Positions 41,848-50,165 of a stretch of 53,841 bases of DNA are shown in pieces (within the stretch, counting starts at the first letter, position 1; each line of letters begins with the position of its first letter). The position numbers were made by a program, and so were the translations under genes. The notes below the pieces were generated by a model. That model searched no databases, had not been told where the DNA came from, and worked only from the letters and a program-made list of their open reading frames with translations. Source of the stretch: Firm-04 sp003446315 (lineage in GTDB: Bacteria; Bacillota; Clostridia; Oscillospirales; Ruminococcaceae); NCBI GenBank assembly GCA_946530355.1, contig CAMNAB010000002.1, positions 1 to 53,841 on the forward strand, given 5' to 3'.

Positions 41848-41876
41848 ATTTTACCACAGTTTGGCATATTTTTCAA
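41848..41876 (-). promoter_or_regulatory. pilD promoter
   Basis: On the minus strand, TTGAAA (41871-41876), 17 bases, TAAAAT (41848-41853). I see no equally clear plus-strand promoter for pilB in this 84-base gap. Confidence 0.55.
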
Positions 41877-41897
41877 GAGTTTTTTGGAGGTTGAGGT

Positions 41898-43559
41898 ATG
41901 AGAAACATCCGAATTGGTGACTATCTCGTTGAGGAAGGTCACATCACCCCGGAGCAGTTGCAGCAGGTACTGCAAAGACAGCGTGAATCGACCGATCAGA
42001 AAAAGTTCGGCGAGGTCATTGTTGAAATGGGCTTTATGTCTGACATTAAGTTCGCACAGGCACTGTCCGTAAAACTGCAAACGCCTTTTGTAGACCTGAA
42101 TAATGTCGAAGTTGACGGCGAGATCGCCCGCATGGTTCCGCAGGATCTTGCAGAACGCAATTGCGTCATTGCAATCAATAAGACCGGCCGTCGTCTGACA
42201 GTCGCAACGGATGACCCTGTCAACTTCAATATTCTTGAGGATATTAAGGTAAAGACCGGTTATGACTGTATTCCGGTTCTCGCAACCAGAATGGCAATCA
42301 AAAAAGCAATCGGTAAAGCATATCAGATGTCCGATCTCGGCGATCTCGGTATGGAGAATCAGACCATCGAGGAAATTGATGATGATGAATCCAGAGACCG
42401 TGTTGAGAGCGCCCCGATCGTTAAGCTCGCAACACAGATCATCGAAAACGCATTCCGTATGGAAGCAACGGATATTCATATCGAGCCGTTTGAAAAGTAT
42501 ACGCAGATCCGTGTGCGTGTCAACGGCGACCTTGTTGTATTGATGAACGTATCTTCGAATGTTCAGAATCAGCTCGCAACCCGTCTGAAGCTGATCTCCG
42601 GTATGAACATCGCAGAAAAGCGTATCCCGCAGGACGGCCGTTTCTCGCAGACCGTCGACGGCATCCCGCTTGACGTTCGTGTGTCTTCTCTGCCGATGGT
42701 GCACGGCGAAAAGATCGTTATCCGAATCCTTTCGACCGGCGCGATCAAGACCAGAGGTCTGCATGAGCTGGGTATGTCCGATTATAACCTGCGCCTGTTC
42801 CAGAGCATGATCAAGTGCCCGCACGGCGTTATTCTGGTTACCGGCCCGACCGGTTCCGGTAAGTCCACCACGCTGTATGCAGCACTCGGCGCAATCGCAA
42901 GACCGGAAGTCAACGTCGTTACGGTTGAAGACCCGGTTGAAAAGCAGATGGAAGGCATCAATCAGTGCCAGATCAACGTCAAGTCCGGTATGACCTTCCC
43001 GGCAGCGCTTCGTTCCATTCTCCGTCAGGACCCTGACGTTATCATGATCGGTGAGATGCGTGACGGCGAAACGGCTGAAATCGGTATCCGTGCCGCTATC
43101 ACAGGTCACTTGGTTCTGTCCACCCTGCATACCAACGACGCTGCATCGACCATCGTTCGTCTGGTCGATATGGGTATCCCTGCATACATGGTTGCATCTT
43201 CGCTGATCGGCGTTGTGGCACAGCGTCTGGTTAAGGTATTGTGCCCGAAGTGCAGAAAGCAGAGAATGTCCACCGCAGAAGAAAATGAATTGATGCATAT
43301 TGATCACTCTGTTCCGATCTATGATGCGGTCGGCTGCAATGAGTGCGGCGGCGGCTATCGCGGACGTACAGCAATTCATGAGATCATCCAGTGCTCCGGT
43401 AATATCTCAACACTGATCGCAAACGGTGCAAGTACCGAAGAACTGGAGCGTACAGCCCGTGCAAACGGAACCAAGCTGCTGCGTGATAATGTTGCAGATC
43501 TGGTTCAGCAGGGCGTTACGAGCATGGACGAGCTTGTCCGTGTTACTTACGCGGTCTAA
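41898..43559 (+). CDS. pilB: type IV pilus extension ATPase PilB with MshEN domain
   Basis: 553 residues. The N-terminal 140 are a MshEN/GspE-N domain with two copies of the c-di-GMP-binding type motif: RIGDYLVEEGHITPEQLQQVL and KFGEVIVEMGFMSDIKFAQAL. The ATPase core has Walker A GPTGSGKST, an Asp box, Walker B MIGEMRDGETAEIG and the His box LVLSTLHTNDA. A zinc site CPKC/CNEC follows. PilB powers pilus extension. Binding of c-di-GMP is predicted from the motif and would link it to the GGDEF gene at 27175. Confidence 0.95.
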   Translation: MRNIRIGDYLVEEGHITPEQLQQVLQRQRESTDQKKFGEVIVEMGFMSDIKFAQALSVKLQTPFVDLNNVEVDGEIARMVPQDLAERNCVIAINKTGRRLTVATDDPVNFNILEDIKVKTGYDCIPVLATRMAIKKAIGKAYQMSDLGDLGMENQTIEEIDDDESRDRVESAPIVKLATQIIENAFRMEATDIHIEPFEKYTQIRVRVNGDLVVLMNVSSNVQNQLATRLKLISGMNIAEKRIPQDGRFSQTVDGIPLDVRVSSLPMVHGEKIVIRILSTGAIKTRGLHELGMSDYNLRLFQSMIKCPHGVILVTGPTGSGKSTTLYAALGAIARPEVNVVTVEDPVEKQMEGINQCQINVKSGMTFPAALRSILRQDPDVIMIGEMRDGETAEIGIRAAITGHLVLSTLHTNDAASTIVRLVDMGIPAYMVASSLIGVVAQRLVKVLCPKCRKQRMSTAEENELMHIDHSVPIYDAVGCNECGGGYRGRTAIHEIIQCSGNISTLIANGASTEELERTARANGTKLLRDNVADLVQQGVTSMDELVRVTYAV

Positions 43560-43586
43560 TCGCAAAATTGAAACGGAGGAACTATT

Positions 43587-44696
43587 ATGCCTACGATTGT
43601 TATTAACAAAATTCTGGACGATGTCCGTGCGCTCGGCTGTTCTGACCTTCATTTTACAGTCGGCATCAACCCGGTTGTCCGTCTTCACGGTCAGCTCCGT
43701 AAGATGAGCAGCTATCCTGAAATGACCGATGAAATGATCGGCGAAGTCATCGAGCAGATGACCAATGAGCAGCAGAGAAAGAATGTCTCGAAGCGCATCG
43801 ACACGGACTTTTCGTTCCTGTCGAAGTCCGGCTTCCGTCACCGCTGCAATATCTTCTTCCAGCGCGAGCATATGGCAGTCGCAATCCGTTTGCTGCGCAA
43901 TGATATCCCGACACTGGATGACCTGTTCATGCCGCCTGTCATGGCAGAATTTGCAATGCGTCCGCGTGGACTCGTGCTCATCACCGGCCCGACCGGTTCC
44001 GGTAAGTCCACAACGCTTGCCGGCATGATCGACTATGTCAACTGTAATAAGAGTGCGCATGTTATCACGATCGAAGACCCGATCGAGTATGTGCACGAGC
44101 ATAAGCGCTGCATGATCAACCAGCGTGAAGTCGGATCTGACGTTCCGAGCTTTGCAATGGCACTGAGAGCAGCCCTTCGTGAAGACCCTGATGTTATCCT
44201 CGTCGGTGAGATGCGTGACTTTGAAACGATTCAGGCAGCAATTACGGCTGCTGAAACAGGTCACCTTGTTTTCTCGACCCTTCATACAACATCTGCGCCT
44301 GATACGATCAACCGTATCATCGACGTTTATCCGGAGCACCAGCAGGTGCAGATCAGAACCCAGCTTGCAAACGTATTGGTCGGCGTTGTATCGCAGACCC
44401 TGCTGCCGCTGAAGAATGGTACAGGACGAATCGCAGCAATGGAGATCCTGAACTGTACGGATGCAATCTCCGCAATGATCCGTGAAGGTAAGATTCACCT
44501 GATTCTGTCCTCGATCCAGGCAGGTAAGGCACACGGCATGATGTGTCTTGACCAGGAGCTGGCGCGTCTGGTTAAGAATAACACCGTCAATGAAGTGGAT
44601 GCACTGGAAAAGTGTCAGGATAAGACCGAATTCTATCGTTATCTGACAGCATTGGGCGGTCAGTCGGTCATCACCCGTGAGGGCGTAATTGCGTAA
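43587..44696 (+). CDS. pilT: type IV pilus retraction ATPase PilT
   Basis: 369 residues, 27 bases after pilB with AACGGAGGAAC as ribosome site. Walker A is GPTGSGKSTT, the Walker B region is VGEMRDFETIQAAITAAETGHLVFSTLHT and the conserved retraction-loop motif reads AMIREGKIHLI, near the canonical AIRNLIRE. The N-terminal PAS-like part carries DLHFTVGINPVVRLHG. PilT depolymerises pilin and pulls the pilus in, for twitching or uptake. It shows that pili here are retractable. Confidence 0.95.
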   Translation: MPTIVINKILDDVRALGCSDLHFTVGINPVVRLHGQLRKMSSYPEMTDEMIGEVIEQMTNEQQRKNVSKRIDTDFSFLSKSGFRHRCNIFFQREHMAVAIRLLRNDIPTLDDLFMPPVMAEFAMRPRGLVLITGPTGSGKSTTLAGMIDYVNCNKSAHVITIEDPIEYVHEHKRCMINQREVGSDVPSFAMALRAALREDPDVILVGEMRDFETIQAAITAAETGHLVFSTLHTTSAPDTINRIIDVYPEHQQVQIRTQLANVLVGVVSQTLLPLKNGTGRIAAMEILNCTDAISAMIREGKIHLILSSIQAGKAHGMMCLDQELARLVKNNTVNEVDALEKCQDKTEFYRYLTALGGQSVITREGVIA

Positions 44697-44707
44697 AATG
44701 ATTTACG

Positions 44708-44740
44708 GAAGCCGGATATTTGTCCGGCTTCTGTTATTTT
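44708..44740 (+). terminator. terminator after pilT
   Basis: A 9-bp stem GAAGCCGGA/TCCGGCTTC around TATTTG, followed by TGTTATTTT. Confidence 0.75.
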
Positions 44741-44878
44741 AGAAAACAGAAACGGGTTGAAAGATGACAGCAATGTAACACAGTTTGTACAAATCGCCGA
44801 AGATGACACCAAAAAAACAGGCAAAAAAGCTGGTTTCGTAAAAGTTTGTTCACAATTCAGAAATATTGCGGAAAAGAC

Positions 44879-45013
44879 TTGACAAAATGATTTGGATGTG
44901 GTATACTTAAACCATGGAAAACAGATACGGCGTTTGACGTCGACGACGGATCTGGAATCCCGATCAAACGCAGTTTAAGAAGACTGCACACATTTTTGAG
45001 GAGGTTATTTATC
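44879..45013 (+). promoter_or_regulatory. pilin promoter and structured leader
   Basis: TTGACA (44879-44884), 17 bases, TATACT (44902-44907). The leader of about 100 bases contains GCGTTTGA paired to TCAAACGC and a second hairpin GCAGT-N8-ACTGC, then GAGGAGG. Typical of a stable, highly expressed mRNA. Confidence 0.75.
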
Positions 45014-45472
45014 ATGAAAAAGAAAGGTTTTACACTTATTGAGCTGATCGTTGTTATCGCGATCATCGGCGTTCTGGCTGCTATCCTGGTTCCGGCAATG
45101 CTGGGCTACGTTAGAAAGTCTAAGGTTACCACCGCTAACACCACTGCAAAGTCCATCTTCAACGCACTGAACACTTCTCTGGTTGACATGGATTCTGAAG
45201 GCGCTGCTCTTCCGTCTGCTGGCGATGCTGCTTGCGATGGTACCAGCGGTATGGCAAATGCTACACTGTCCGCAAAGGTTCAGACCTACTTCTCTGACAT
45301 CTCCAAGGTTACCGAATGGTGCTGGGCTTGCACTTCTGGTCAGTGTGTTGGCGTTGGCTGCATGAACGGTCAGTATCCGGGTTCCTATCCGAAGGCAATG
45401 ACTGTTGATGATTATCAGTCTTCTGCTGGTTCTTGGACTGCTGCAAACGCTCTGACCTACGCACAGTCTTAA
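45014..45472 (+). CDS. pilA: major type IV pilin
   Basis: 152 residues. Leader MKKKG is followed by FTLIELIVVIAIIGVLAAILVPAMLGYVRKSK, the classic N-terminal helix with Glu5. The head has four Cys (two in CWACTSGQCVG, CMNG) able to form disulphides. Codon use leans on GCT, TCT, GTT and AAC much more than its neighbours, a sign of high expression. With its own strong promoter and leader it is the best candidate for the main pilus subunit. Confidence 0.92.
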   Translation: MKKKGFTLIELIVVIAIIGVLAAILVPAMLGYVRKSKVTTANTTAKSIFNALNTSLVDMDSEGAALPSAGDAACDGTSGMANATLSAKVQTYFSDISKVTEWCWACTSGQCVGVGCMNGQYPGSYPKAMTVDDYQSSAGSWTAANALTYAQS

Positions 45473-45522
45473 TGAACGCTTTTGCTGAATAAGTCGATTC
45501 GTAATCAACTAAAATGTAATGT

Positions 45523-45547
45523 GAATGCCTCCTATATGGAGGCATTC
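45523..45547 (+). other. stem-loop between the two pilin genes
   Basis: A perfect 10-bp stem GAATGCCTCC-TATAT-GGAGGCATTC without a T-run, 50 bases past the first pilin stop. It is likely the protected 3' end of an abundant pilA mRNA and would reduce expression of the second pilin. Confidence 0.6.
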
Positions 45548-45614
45548 GCTGTATCATGATGAAGATGAACAAAAATATAGGCATATGGGCATAATTTTAA
45601 GTGAGGACATAAGT

Positions 45615-46151
45615 ATGAAAAAACATGGCTTTACTTTGATTGAATTGGTTGTGGTGATTGCAATTGTGGGCGTTTTGGCAGCCATTCTCGTACCGGCAAT
45701 GATGGGTTATGTCAAACGCTCAAAAATTACGACCGCGAACAGTGCCTCGAAACAGATTTTTAATGCGTTGAATACAGCAGTGGTGGAATTGACACAGATG
45801 GATGCACCGACAGATCTGCTGGCGGGTGACTATCAGACCACCGGTGCTGCGATTTATGCACAGAATTCCAGAGGTGTGCATATGTCTGCTGCACCGACAG
45901 TTACAGAAATGACCGAAGTACTATATGGAAAAGTTTCGCAGTATTTTAGCGATGTTGCGAGTATTGACAGCATTTCTTTCCGGATGTATCAGGATGGATG
46001 CACCGGAGTGGGTGTTGTGAATAAACGGTATCCCGGATCGTATCCGATTGCCGTAACCGTAGAAATATATGATGATTATGCAGGAAACTGGGCCTCGGAT
46101 ACCGCACTTGGACTTGCAGTATCTGATACATCGCTGTTTCCGGATGCGTGA
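45615..46151 (+). CDS. second type IV pilin
   Basis: 178 residues. MKKHG|FTLIELVVVIAIVGVLAAILVPAMMGYVKRSKITTAN is nearly the same as the first pilin up to mature residue 40, then the head diverges and loses most of the Cys (one remains in DGCTG). Codon use is ordinary. It lies 143 bases downstream of pilA with a stem-loop in between and no strong promoter, so it is probably a lower-abundance subunit or an alternative pilin. Duplication of pilA is the simplest origin. Confidence 0.9.
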   Translation: MKKHGFTLIELVVVIAIVGVLAAILVPAMMGYVKRSKITTANSASKQIFNALNTAVVELTQMDAPTDLLAGDYQTTGAAIYAQNSRGVHMSAAPTVTEMTEVLYGKVSQYFSDVASIDSISFRMYQDGCTGVGVVNKRYPGSYPIAVTVEIYDDYAGNWASDTALGLAVSDTSLFPDA

Positions 46152-46182
46152 TTTTTTGCAGCAATTGATTTCATCAAAATAG

Positions 46183-46212
46183 AAAGGGTATCCAATTCGG
46201 ATACCCTTTTTT
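46183..46212 (+). terminator. terminator after the second pilin gene
   Basis: An 11-bp stem AAAGGGTATCC/GGATACCCTTT around AATTC with a following T-run. Confidence 0.88.
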
Positions 46213-46223
46213 AGGAGCTATAT

Positions 46224-47777
46224 ATGAAAGAACGAAAAATAACAGACCATATCATATTTGGTTTCGTGCTCATTGCACTCTTTCTCGGCTGTTTCGCATC
46301 AATTGTTTTGGGCGGCGATGATTGGGTATGGATGTATGCCTATGATTATGACTGGCTTGAGAGCATGCGCATGCCGAATGGGCGATATCTCTCCAATACG
46401 CTGACATATTTGATGGTTCGTTATTTGCCGATCCGACTTGTTATCTATGTGCCGGTTCTGTTTTTGATGGCATGGATGTTATGCAGCGGCTTGCGGCGGG
46501 AACGCAAACCGGCGTTGATGTGGACTGGATTGATGCTGTTTTGCCTGATGCCGGCGTTTGAATGGAATGAAAATATCATGTGGATCTCAGCGTTTCCGGT
46601 TTATTCTATTCCATTGCTTTTTGTGCTGATATATTTGTGGATTTGGTTCTCCGGATCAGACAGAAAATGCCAGTCATCGAAATTGTTGCCGATTGGCACG
46701 CTATTGCTCGGTATCGCCGGCACATTGTGCGTGGAACATATGACGATTTACAGTTGTTCGCTTGCGATTTTTGTGCTGATCTATACGGCAGCGAATAAAC
46801 AGAAGATCTGTGCATATCAGATAACGTATCTGATCGGAACGCTGTTTGGTGCCGTGTTGATGTTCACAAACCATAATTATTATTCCGTTTATGGAGACGG
46901 AGATGTTGTCGGCGTTCGCTCCTTTGAATTCGGTATATCTGATGTTTTTTTCCAGATGTACCACAATGTGCTCCCGCGGTTTGCAAAGCAATTCCCGCTG
47001 ATTCATTGCCTGATTGCCGCAGCGTTTTTTGTGTTACTGTGCAGAACAGATCGGAGCGAATGGAAACCGGAACGAAAACGCTATGTGAAGCTGACGTTTT
47101 TCTGTGAATTGATGTATGCTTTTTATGCGATGTTTGTCAATTGCAATACCGACCTTGAGAACCTGACACCATTGTTCCGTGTAGCAGCAATGGAAGCCGC
47201 ATTGGTGTTCCTGCATATTGTTTCTATCATATATCTTGCTTGGGTTTTGGTACCTCGCACACGTTTTTTGCGCGTGACATTGTACATAGTGAGTGCATTC
47301 ATAACATCCGCTGTATTTTGCGTCGTGAATCCGGTGACAGGGCGCTGCTTCTTCTCTGATTTTTGTTTCTGGCTGCTTTGTTCGCTGGAATTGCTCGATT
47401 ATGTTCTGGAATTATATCCGCAAATAGAAACACACGCCAAAAAGATCATGTGTGTATTTGGTTGTGCAGCGGCATGCTTCATGACATACATCAATGTTAT
47501 CAATAAAGTTGTGTTCAACACATCTATTGCATTTCTGAAAGAGCAGCGTGCAAACAAACTGACGAATCTGAGCGTGATTGAGCTGCCATATTCGGACTAT
47601 TCTCCCGGAAAGACTTTGGTAGAGACTTTGCAGAAGCTGAACATTCAGGATACGGATGAGAAAGCCATAATGATACGCCAATGGTATGTCTCCTGTCTGG
47701 AAGAATACTATGGCATAGAGGTTGATTATGAAGGCTTTGATTGCCATACAGTTTCTTATTATATGTATAATCTATGA
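46224..47777 (+). CDS. multi-pass membrane protein, GT-C/DUF6056-like
   Basis: 517 residues with about 11-12 membrane helices over the first 430 and a soluble C-terminal tail. The first extracytoplasmic loop carries GGDDWVWMYAYDYD, an acidic pair in the position where GT-C glycosyltransferases keep their metal-binding Asp residues; later loops have WNENIMWISAFPVYS. This suits DUF6056-type proteins. I infer a lipid-linked sugar transferase, possibly for pilin glycosylation, from the place next to the pilins. Base use (more AT, TTG and GTG codons) differs from the pilus genes, so it may have been acquired separately. Confidence 0.6.
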   Translation: MKERKITDHIIFGFVLIALFLGCFASIVLGGDDWVWMYAYDYDWLESMRMPNGRYLSNTLTYLMVRYLPIRLVIYVPVLFLMAWMLCSGLRRERKPALMWTGLMLFCLMPAFEWNENIMWISAFPVYSIPLLFVLIYLWIWFSGSDRKCQSSKLLPIGTLLLGIAGTLCVEHMTIYSCSLAIFVLIYTAANKQKICAYQITYLIGTLFGAVLMFTNHNYYSVYGDGDVVGVRSFEFGISDVFFQMYHNVLPRFAKQFPLIHCLIAAAFFVLLCRTDRSEWKPERKRYVKLTFFCELMYAFYAMFVNCNTDLENLTPLFRVAAMEAALVFLHIVSIIYLAWVLVPRTRFLRVTLYIVSAFITSAVFCVVNPVTGRCFFSDFCFWLLCSLELLDYVLELYPQIETHAKKIMCVFGCAAACFMTYINVINKVVFNTSIAFLKEQRANKLTNLSVIELPYSDYSPGKTLVETLQKLNIQDTDEKAIMIRQWYVSCLEEYYGIEVDYEGFDCHTVSYYMYNL

Positions 47778-47794
47778 TTCCAACATGTAAAAAG

Positions 47795-47824
47795 CAGCCC
47801 GCGTTTTTGAGGAAACGCGGGCTG
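47795..47824. terminator. bidirectional terminator after the membrane protein gene
   Basis: A 12-bp stem CAGCCCGCGTTT/AAACGCGGGCTG between convergent genes. Confidence 0.8.
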
Positions 47825-47831
47825 TATTGAT

Positions 47832-48437
47832 TCAGGAGTCATATTTTCTGACGCGCAGCGGAATCCCGAGCCGATCGGCAACGGCTTGTGCGGCATCAAT
47901 TTCGGATTGCGGGATAACATCGACAACCGTAAACATGACATGCTGCACATACTGTTTACAATCGGAAGCAAACTGCTGCATCGCGGTGAAAGCGTTATCC
48001 CATTTCGGGCGCGTCACAGCGAGGTATTCCGCTTCCGTGCCGGCATTGAGACTGATCGAGACTGTGTCGATCAAGCCTTGCAGGAGATGTGCAGTCGGTT
48101 TGCCGTGAATGAGATCGGAAAGACCGTTTGAATTGAGTCGGATGGGCGGGCAATCGGGGAGCGATTTGGCATAGCGAGCCGTTTCGAGCAGGAGATCAAG
48201 CGCTTCGGTCGGTTCGCCGTAGCCGCAGAAAACGAGTTCGGAGAAATCGGCGAGATTCCATTTTGAGAAAGCGTCTTTCACTTCCGCAAGATCGGGATCA
48301 TGATCGAGCCAAAGGCTGTCAGAGCCATAAGCGCCGTCGCCGTTTTGCCGGATGCAGAAGGTGCAGGCGCAAGGACATTGATTGGTCAGATTGACATACA
48401 AATGGTTTCCCACCGGATACAGAATTGTCATTGCCAT
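47832..48437 (-). CDS. TatD-associated-type radical SAM protein
   Basis: 201 residues, much shorter than most radical SAM enzymes. The cluster motif CxxxCxxC is CPCACTFC in LTNQCPCACTFCIR. Other core strands are VFCGYGEPTEAL, IRLNSNGLSD and TVSISLNAGTEAEY. This short architecture matches the TatD-associated radical SAM family, in which the partner is a TatD nuclease. No TatD gene is nearby here. The 4Fe-4S cluster and S-adenosylmethionine would generate a radical for an unknown reaction. It has its own promoter. Confidence 0.85.
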   Translation of the reverse strand: MAMTILYPVGNHLYVNLTNQCPCACTFCIRQNGDGAYGSDSLWLDHDPDLAEVKDAFSKWNLADFSELVFCGYGEPTEALDLLLETARYAKSLPDCPPIRLNSNGLSDLIHGKPTAHLLQGLIDTVSISLNAGTEAEYLAVTRPKWDNAFTAMQQFASDCKQYVQHVMFTVVDVIPQSEIDAAQAVADRLGIPLRVRKYDS

Positions 48438-48488
48438 TGAGTATCATCCTTTCTGATTATGGCGGGCATTCCCGCAGTTTTCTATTCT

Positions 48489-48517
48489 ATTATAGCACAG
48501 CATAGCAAAAGTTTCAA
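48489..48517 (-). promoter_or_regulatory. promoter of the radical SAM gene
   Basis: On the minus strand, TTGAAA (48512-48517), 17 bases, TATAAT (48489-48494). The rest of 48438-48653 holds only short hairpins (CCGCC-TGT-GGCGG near 48545, GAAGCC-GCA-GGCTTC near 48600) and no gene. Confidence 0.6.
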
Positions 48518-48653
48518 GACCCAATTGCAGCAGCGCCCGTATTTCCGCCTGTGGCGGCAAAAAGCCGCGGCATCCCATACCCCATCCTCAAGGCATGAGA
48601 AGCCGCAGGCTTCCATATATCGCATATTATGACCGTATCACACGATCAGGCGA

Positions 48654-49025
48654 TCAGGCAAAGAACAGTTCTCCGTCAGCGCGTGCGATCTCATAGCTTG
48701 CGAGCACACGGATATTGCCGATCAGGTGCTGATTCAGGATATCCAGCTCATCAGCGGGGATCCATAGTGCATTCCGGCTGCGTTCGCGGGCATGCTGAAC
48801 GGGGAATTGCCGGATATAAGCATCCTCGACCAAAAAACCGACAACATACACTTTATTCTCGATGCCTTTTGAAATACGCATATGCCGTGCGATTTGGGAA
48901 GCACCTTCTTCGGAGAGGAGCGCCGTAAAGATGGGCTGTTCCTCTTGGCGGGGCGGGAAGCCGCGGAAGCTGCGGGCTTCCAGTTCGCGGTATTCATTCG
49001 CAGTCATAGGACGGTATAGTTCCAT
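48654..49025 (-). CDS. small conserved-looking cytoplasmic protein, function unknown
   Basis: 123 residues from the ATG after GAGGTAACCG. No signal peptide or membrane segment. The middle (KVYVVGFLVEDAYIRQFP and RSRNALWIPADELDIL) has alternating strands and helices of a compact alpha/beta fold. I do not recognise the family. It is third in a minus-strand operon after a membrane protein and a YbjN-like protein, so a link to those is likely. Confidence 0.7.
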   Translation of the reverse strand: MELYRPMTANEYRELEARSFRGFPPRQEEQPIFTALLSEEGASQIARHMRISKGIENKVYVVGFLVEDAYIRQFPVQHARERSRNALWIPADELDILNQHLIGNIRVLASYEIARADGELFFA

Positions 49026-49040
49026 CGGTTACCTCACTTT

Positions 49041-49406
49041 CTATGGTTCCTGCGCAGCATCCTTTGTATATTTCAGCCGGCGCAAATGGATTTCATCGTG
49101 CATCCGATACATTTTCTGCACTGTATTCTCCAGAAAATAGTAGTGCGCAATGTAAGGCACGAGCAAGACAAGGATCATAAACATCAGCGGCAGCAGCCCC
49201 ATCATACCGGAGAGCAAAAAAGCAAGAAACACCATAAAAAACACGATGGCAAAGAGCATAGTAACGAGAAAGTGGATCAATCGTTCATGCTGCATAAACT
49301 GAATCATCGTGAGATGGGATTGTTCGAGCTCGGCATAATCGAGTTCCTGACCGGAAGCAAGTTTTGCTTCCAAAGCAGCGATATACGCTGTCAGATACTT
49401 TCGCAT
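49041..49406 (-). CDS. two-helix membrane protein, function unknown
   Basis: 121 residues. A helical cytoplasmic start (about 1-45) precedes two closely spaced membrane helices (about 43-65 and 70-92) and a charged C-terminal helix (RMHDEIHLRRLKY). AGGAGG precedes the ATG. The family is not recognised. It lies between the YbjN-like gene and the small protein gene of the same operon. Confidence 0.75.
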   Translation of the reverse strand: MRKYLTAYIAALEAKLASGQELDYAELEQSHLTMIQFMQHERLIHFLVTMLFAIVFFMVFLAFLLSGMMGLLPLMFMILVLLVPYIAHYYFLENTVQKMYRMHDEIHLRRLKYTKDAAQEP

Positions 49407-49421
49407 GATGTGCCTCCTGAA

Positions 49422-49925
49422 TCAGCGGCCTTCGTCCGCGGCATCGGCGCTCAGGAAACGTTCCAGATTCATATTGCCGGTATTGAGATCACAGAACCGG
49501 TCGTTATAGCGGTCGATGGTTTCAGCAGAAACGAACATCAGATAAGAATAGAGCTCCTCAGAGAGCACCGTGCCGATGAAGCAGCTTGTCAGGCGGAAGC
49601 GGATCTCGCCTGTATCGAGATTGAGGTCAAAAGAGCCGTCAATCAATCCCTGATTGGCAGCGGCAACGGCTTTTGCAGCGTCATCACGATGGGCTTCCGT
49701 GATAAAGAAGGGCATCGCAGAGAGTACGGAAACGATCTGTCTGTCAGCACGAAGAATGATATGAAGTGTCATCGGAATGTCTTCACCGGTGAAATGAATT
49801 TTGACATGTGTTCTTTCGGGAGTCTGCTCCTGCACGGTATATTTGAGCTTCCGGTGTTCGAGCATCGCAAGCAAAACTTCCGTATTTTTCGCAGCATTCT
49901 CCAATTTTTGAGCATCAATTTCCAT
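49422..49925 (-). CDS. YbjN-like protein
   Basis: 167 residues, first gene of the minus-strand operon. The pattern of an N-terminal helix, a five-strand sheet (YTVQEQTPERTHVKIHF, MTLHIILRADRQIVSVLSAM) and a following helical part with AAAVAAANQGLIDGSFDLNLDTGEIRFRL matches YbjN/type III secretion chaperone-like folds. These proteins are small cytoplasmic binders of unknown partner. Two shorter relatives lie across the divergent promoter, at 50166 and 50612. Confidence 0.7.
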   Translation of the reverse strand: MEIDAQKLENAAKNTEVLLAMLEHRKLKYTVQEQTPERTHVKIHFTGEDIPMTLHIILRADRQIVSVLSAMPFFITEAHRDDAAKAVAAANQGLIDGSFDLNLDTGEIRFRLTSCFIGTVLSEELYSYLMFVSAETIDRYNDRFCDLNTGNMNLERFLSADAADEGR

Positions 49926-49960
49926 TGGTAAACTCCTCCTCGTGATCTATTTCTAGTAAT

Positions 49961-49989
49961 ATTATACCATAGTTTTCATATTGTGTCAA
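49961..49989 (-). promoter_or_regulatory. promoter of the minus-strand YbjN-like operon
   Basis: On the minus strand, TTGACA (49984-49989), 17 bases, TATAAT (49961-49966): perfect consensus. Confidence 0.8.
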
Positions 49990-50101
49990 GCCATAATCGG
50001 GAGATTTGCACAAATTGCGAAGATTGCCTAATGGATGTACCGATTTTGAGAAATAAACTGTGCAAATGTTTTTACAATTAGTGAAGAATTGCATAAGGGT
50101 C

Positions 50102-50130
50102 TTGACAATTTGCACAATATCGGGTATAAT
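50102..50130 (+). promoter_or_regulatory. promoter of the plus-strand YbjN-like pair
   Basis: TTGACA (50102-50107), 17 bases, TATAAT (50125-50130): perfect consensus, divergent from the promoter at 49961. Confidence 0.8.
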
Positions 50131-50165
50131 AAATGCAACGAATTCTGTGTGTGGAGGAAACGCAA

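Noticed and set aside
41814..43379. Upstream extension of the pilD frame to 828 residues
   Set aside because: It runs antisense to pilB for over 500 codons. The true PilD start at 41813 has a strong AAAGGAGGT site and the family's normal length.
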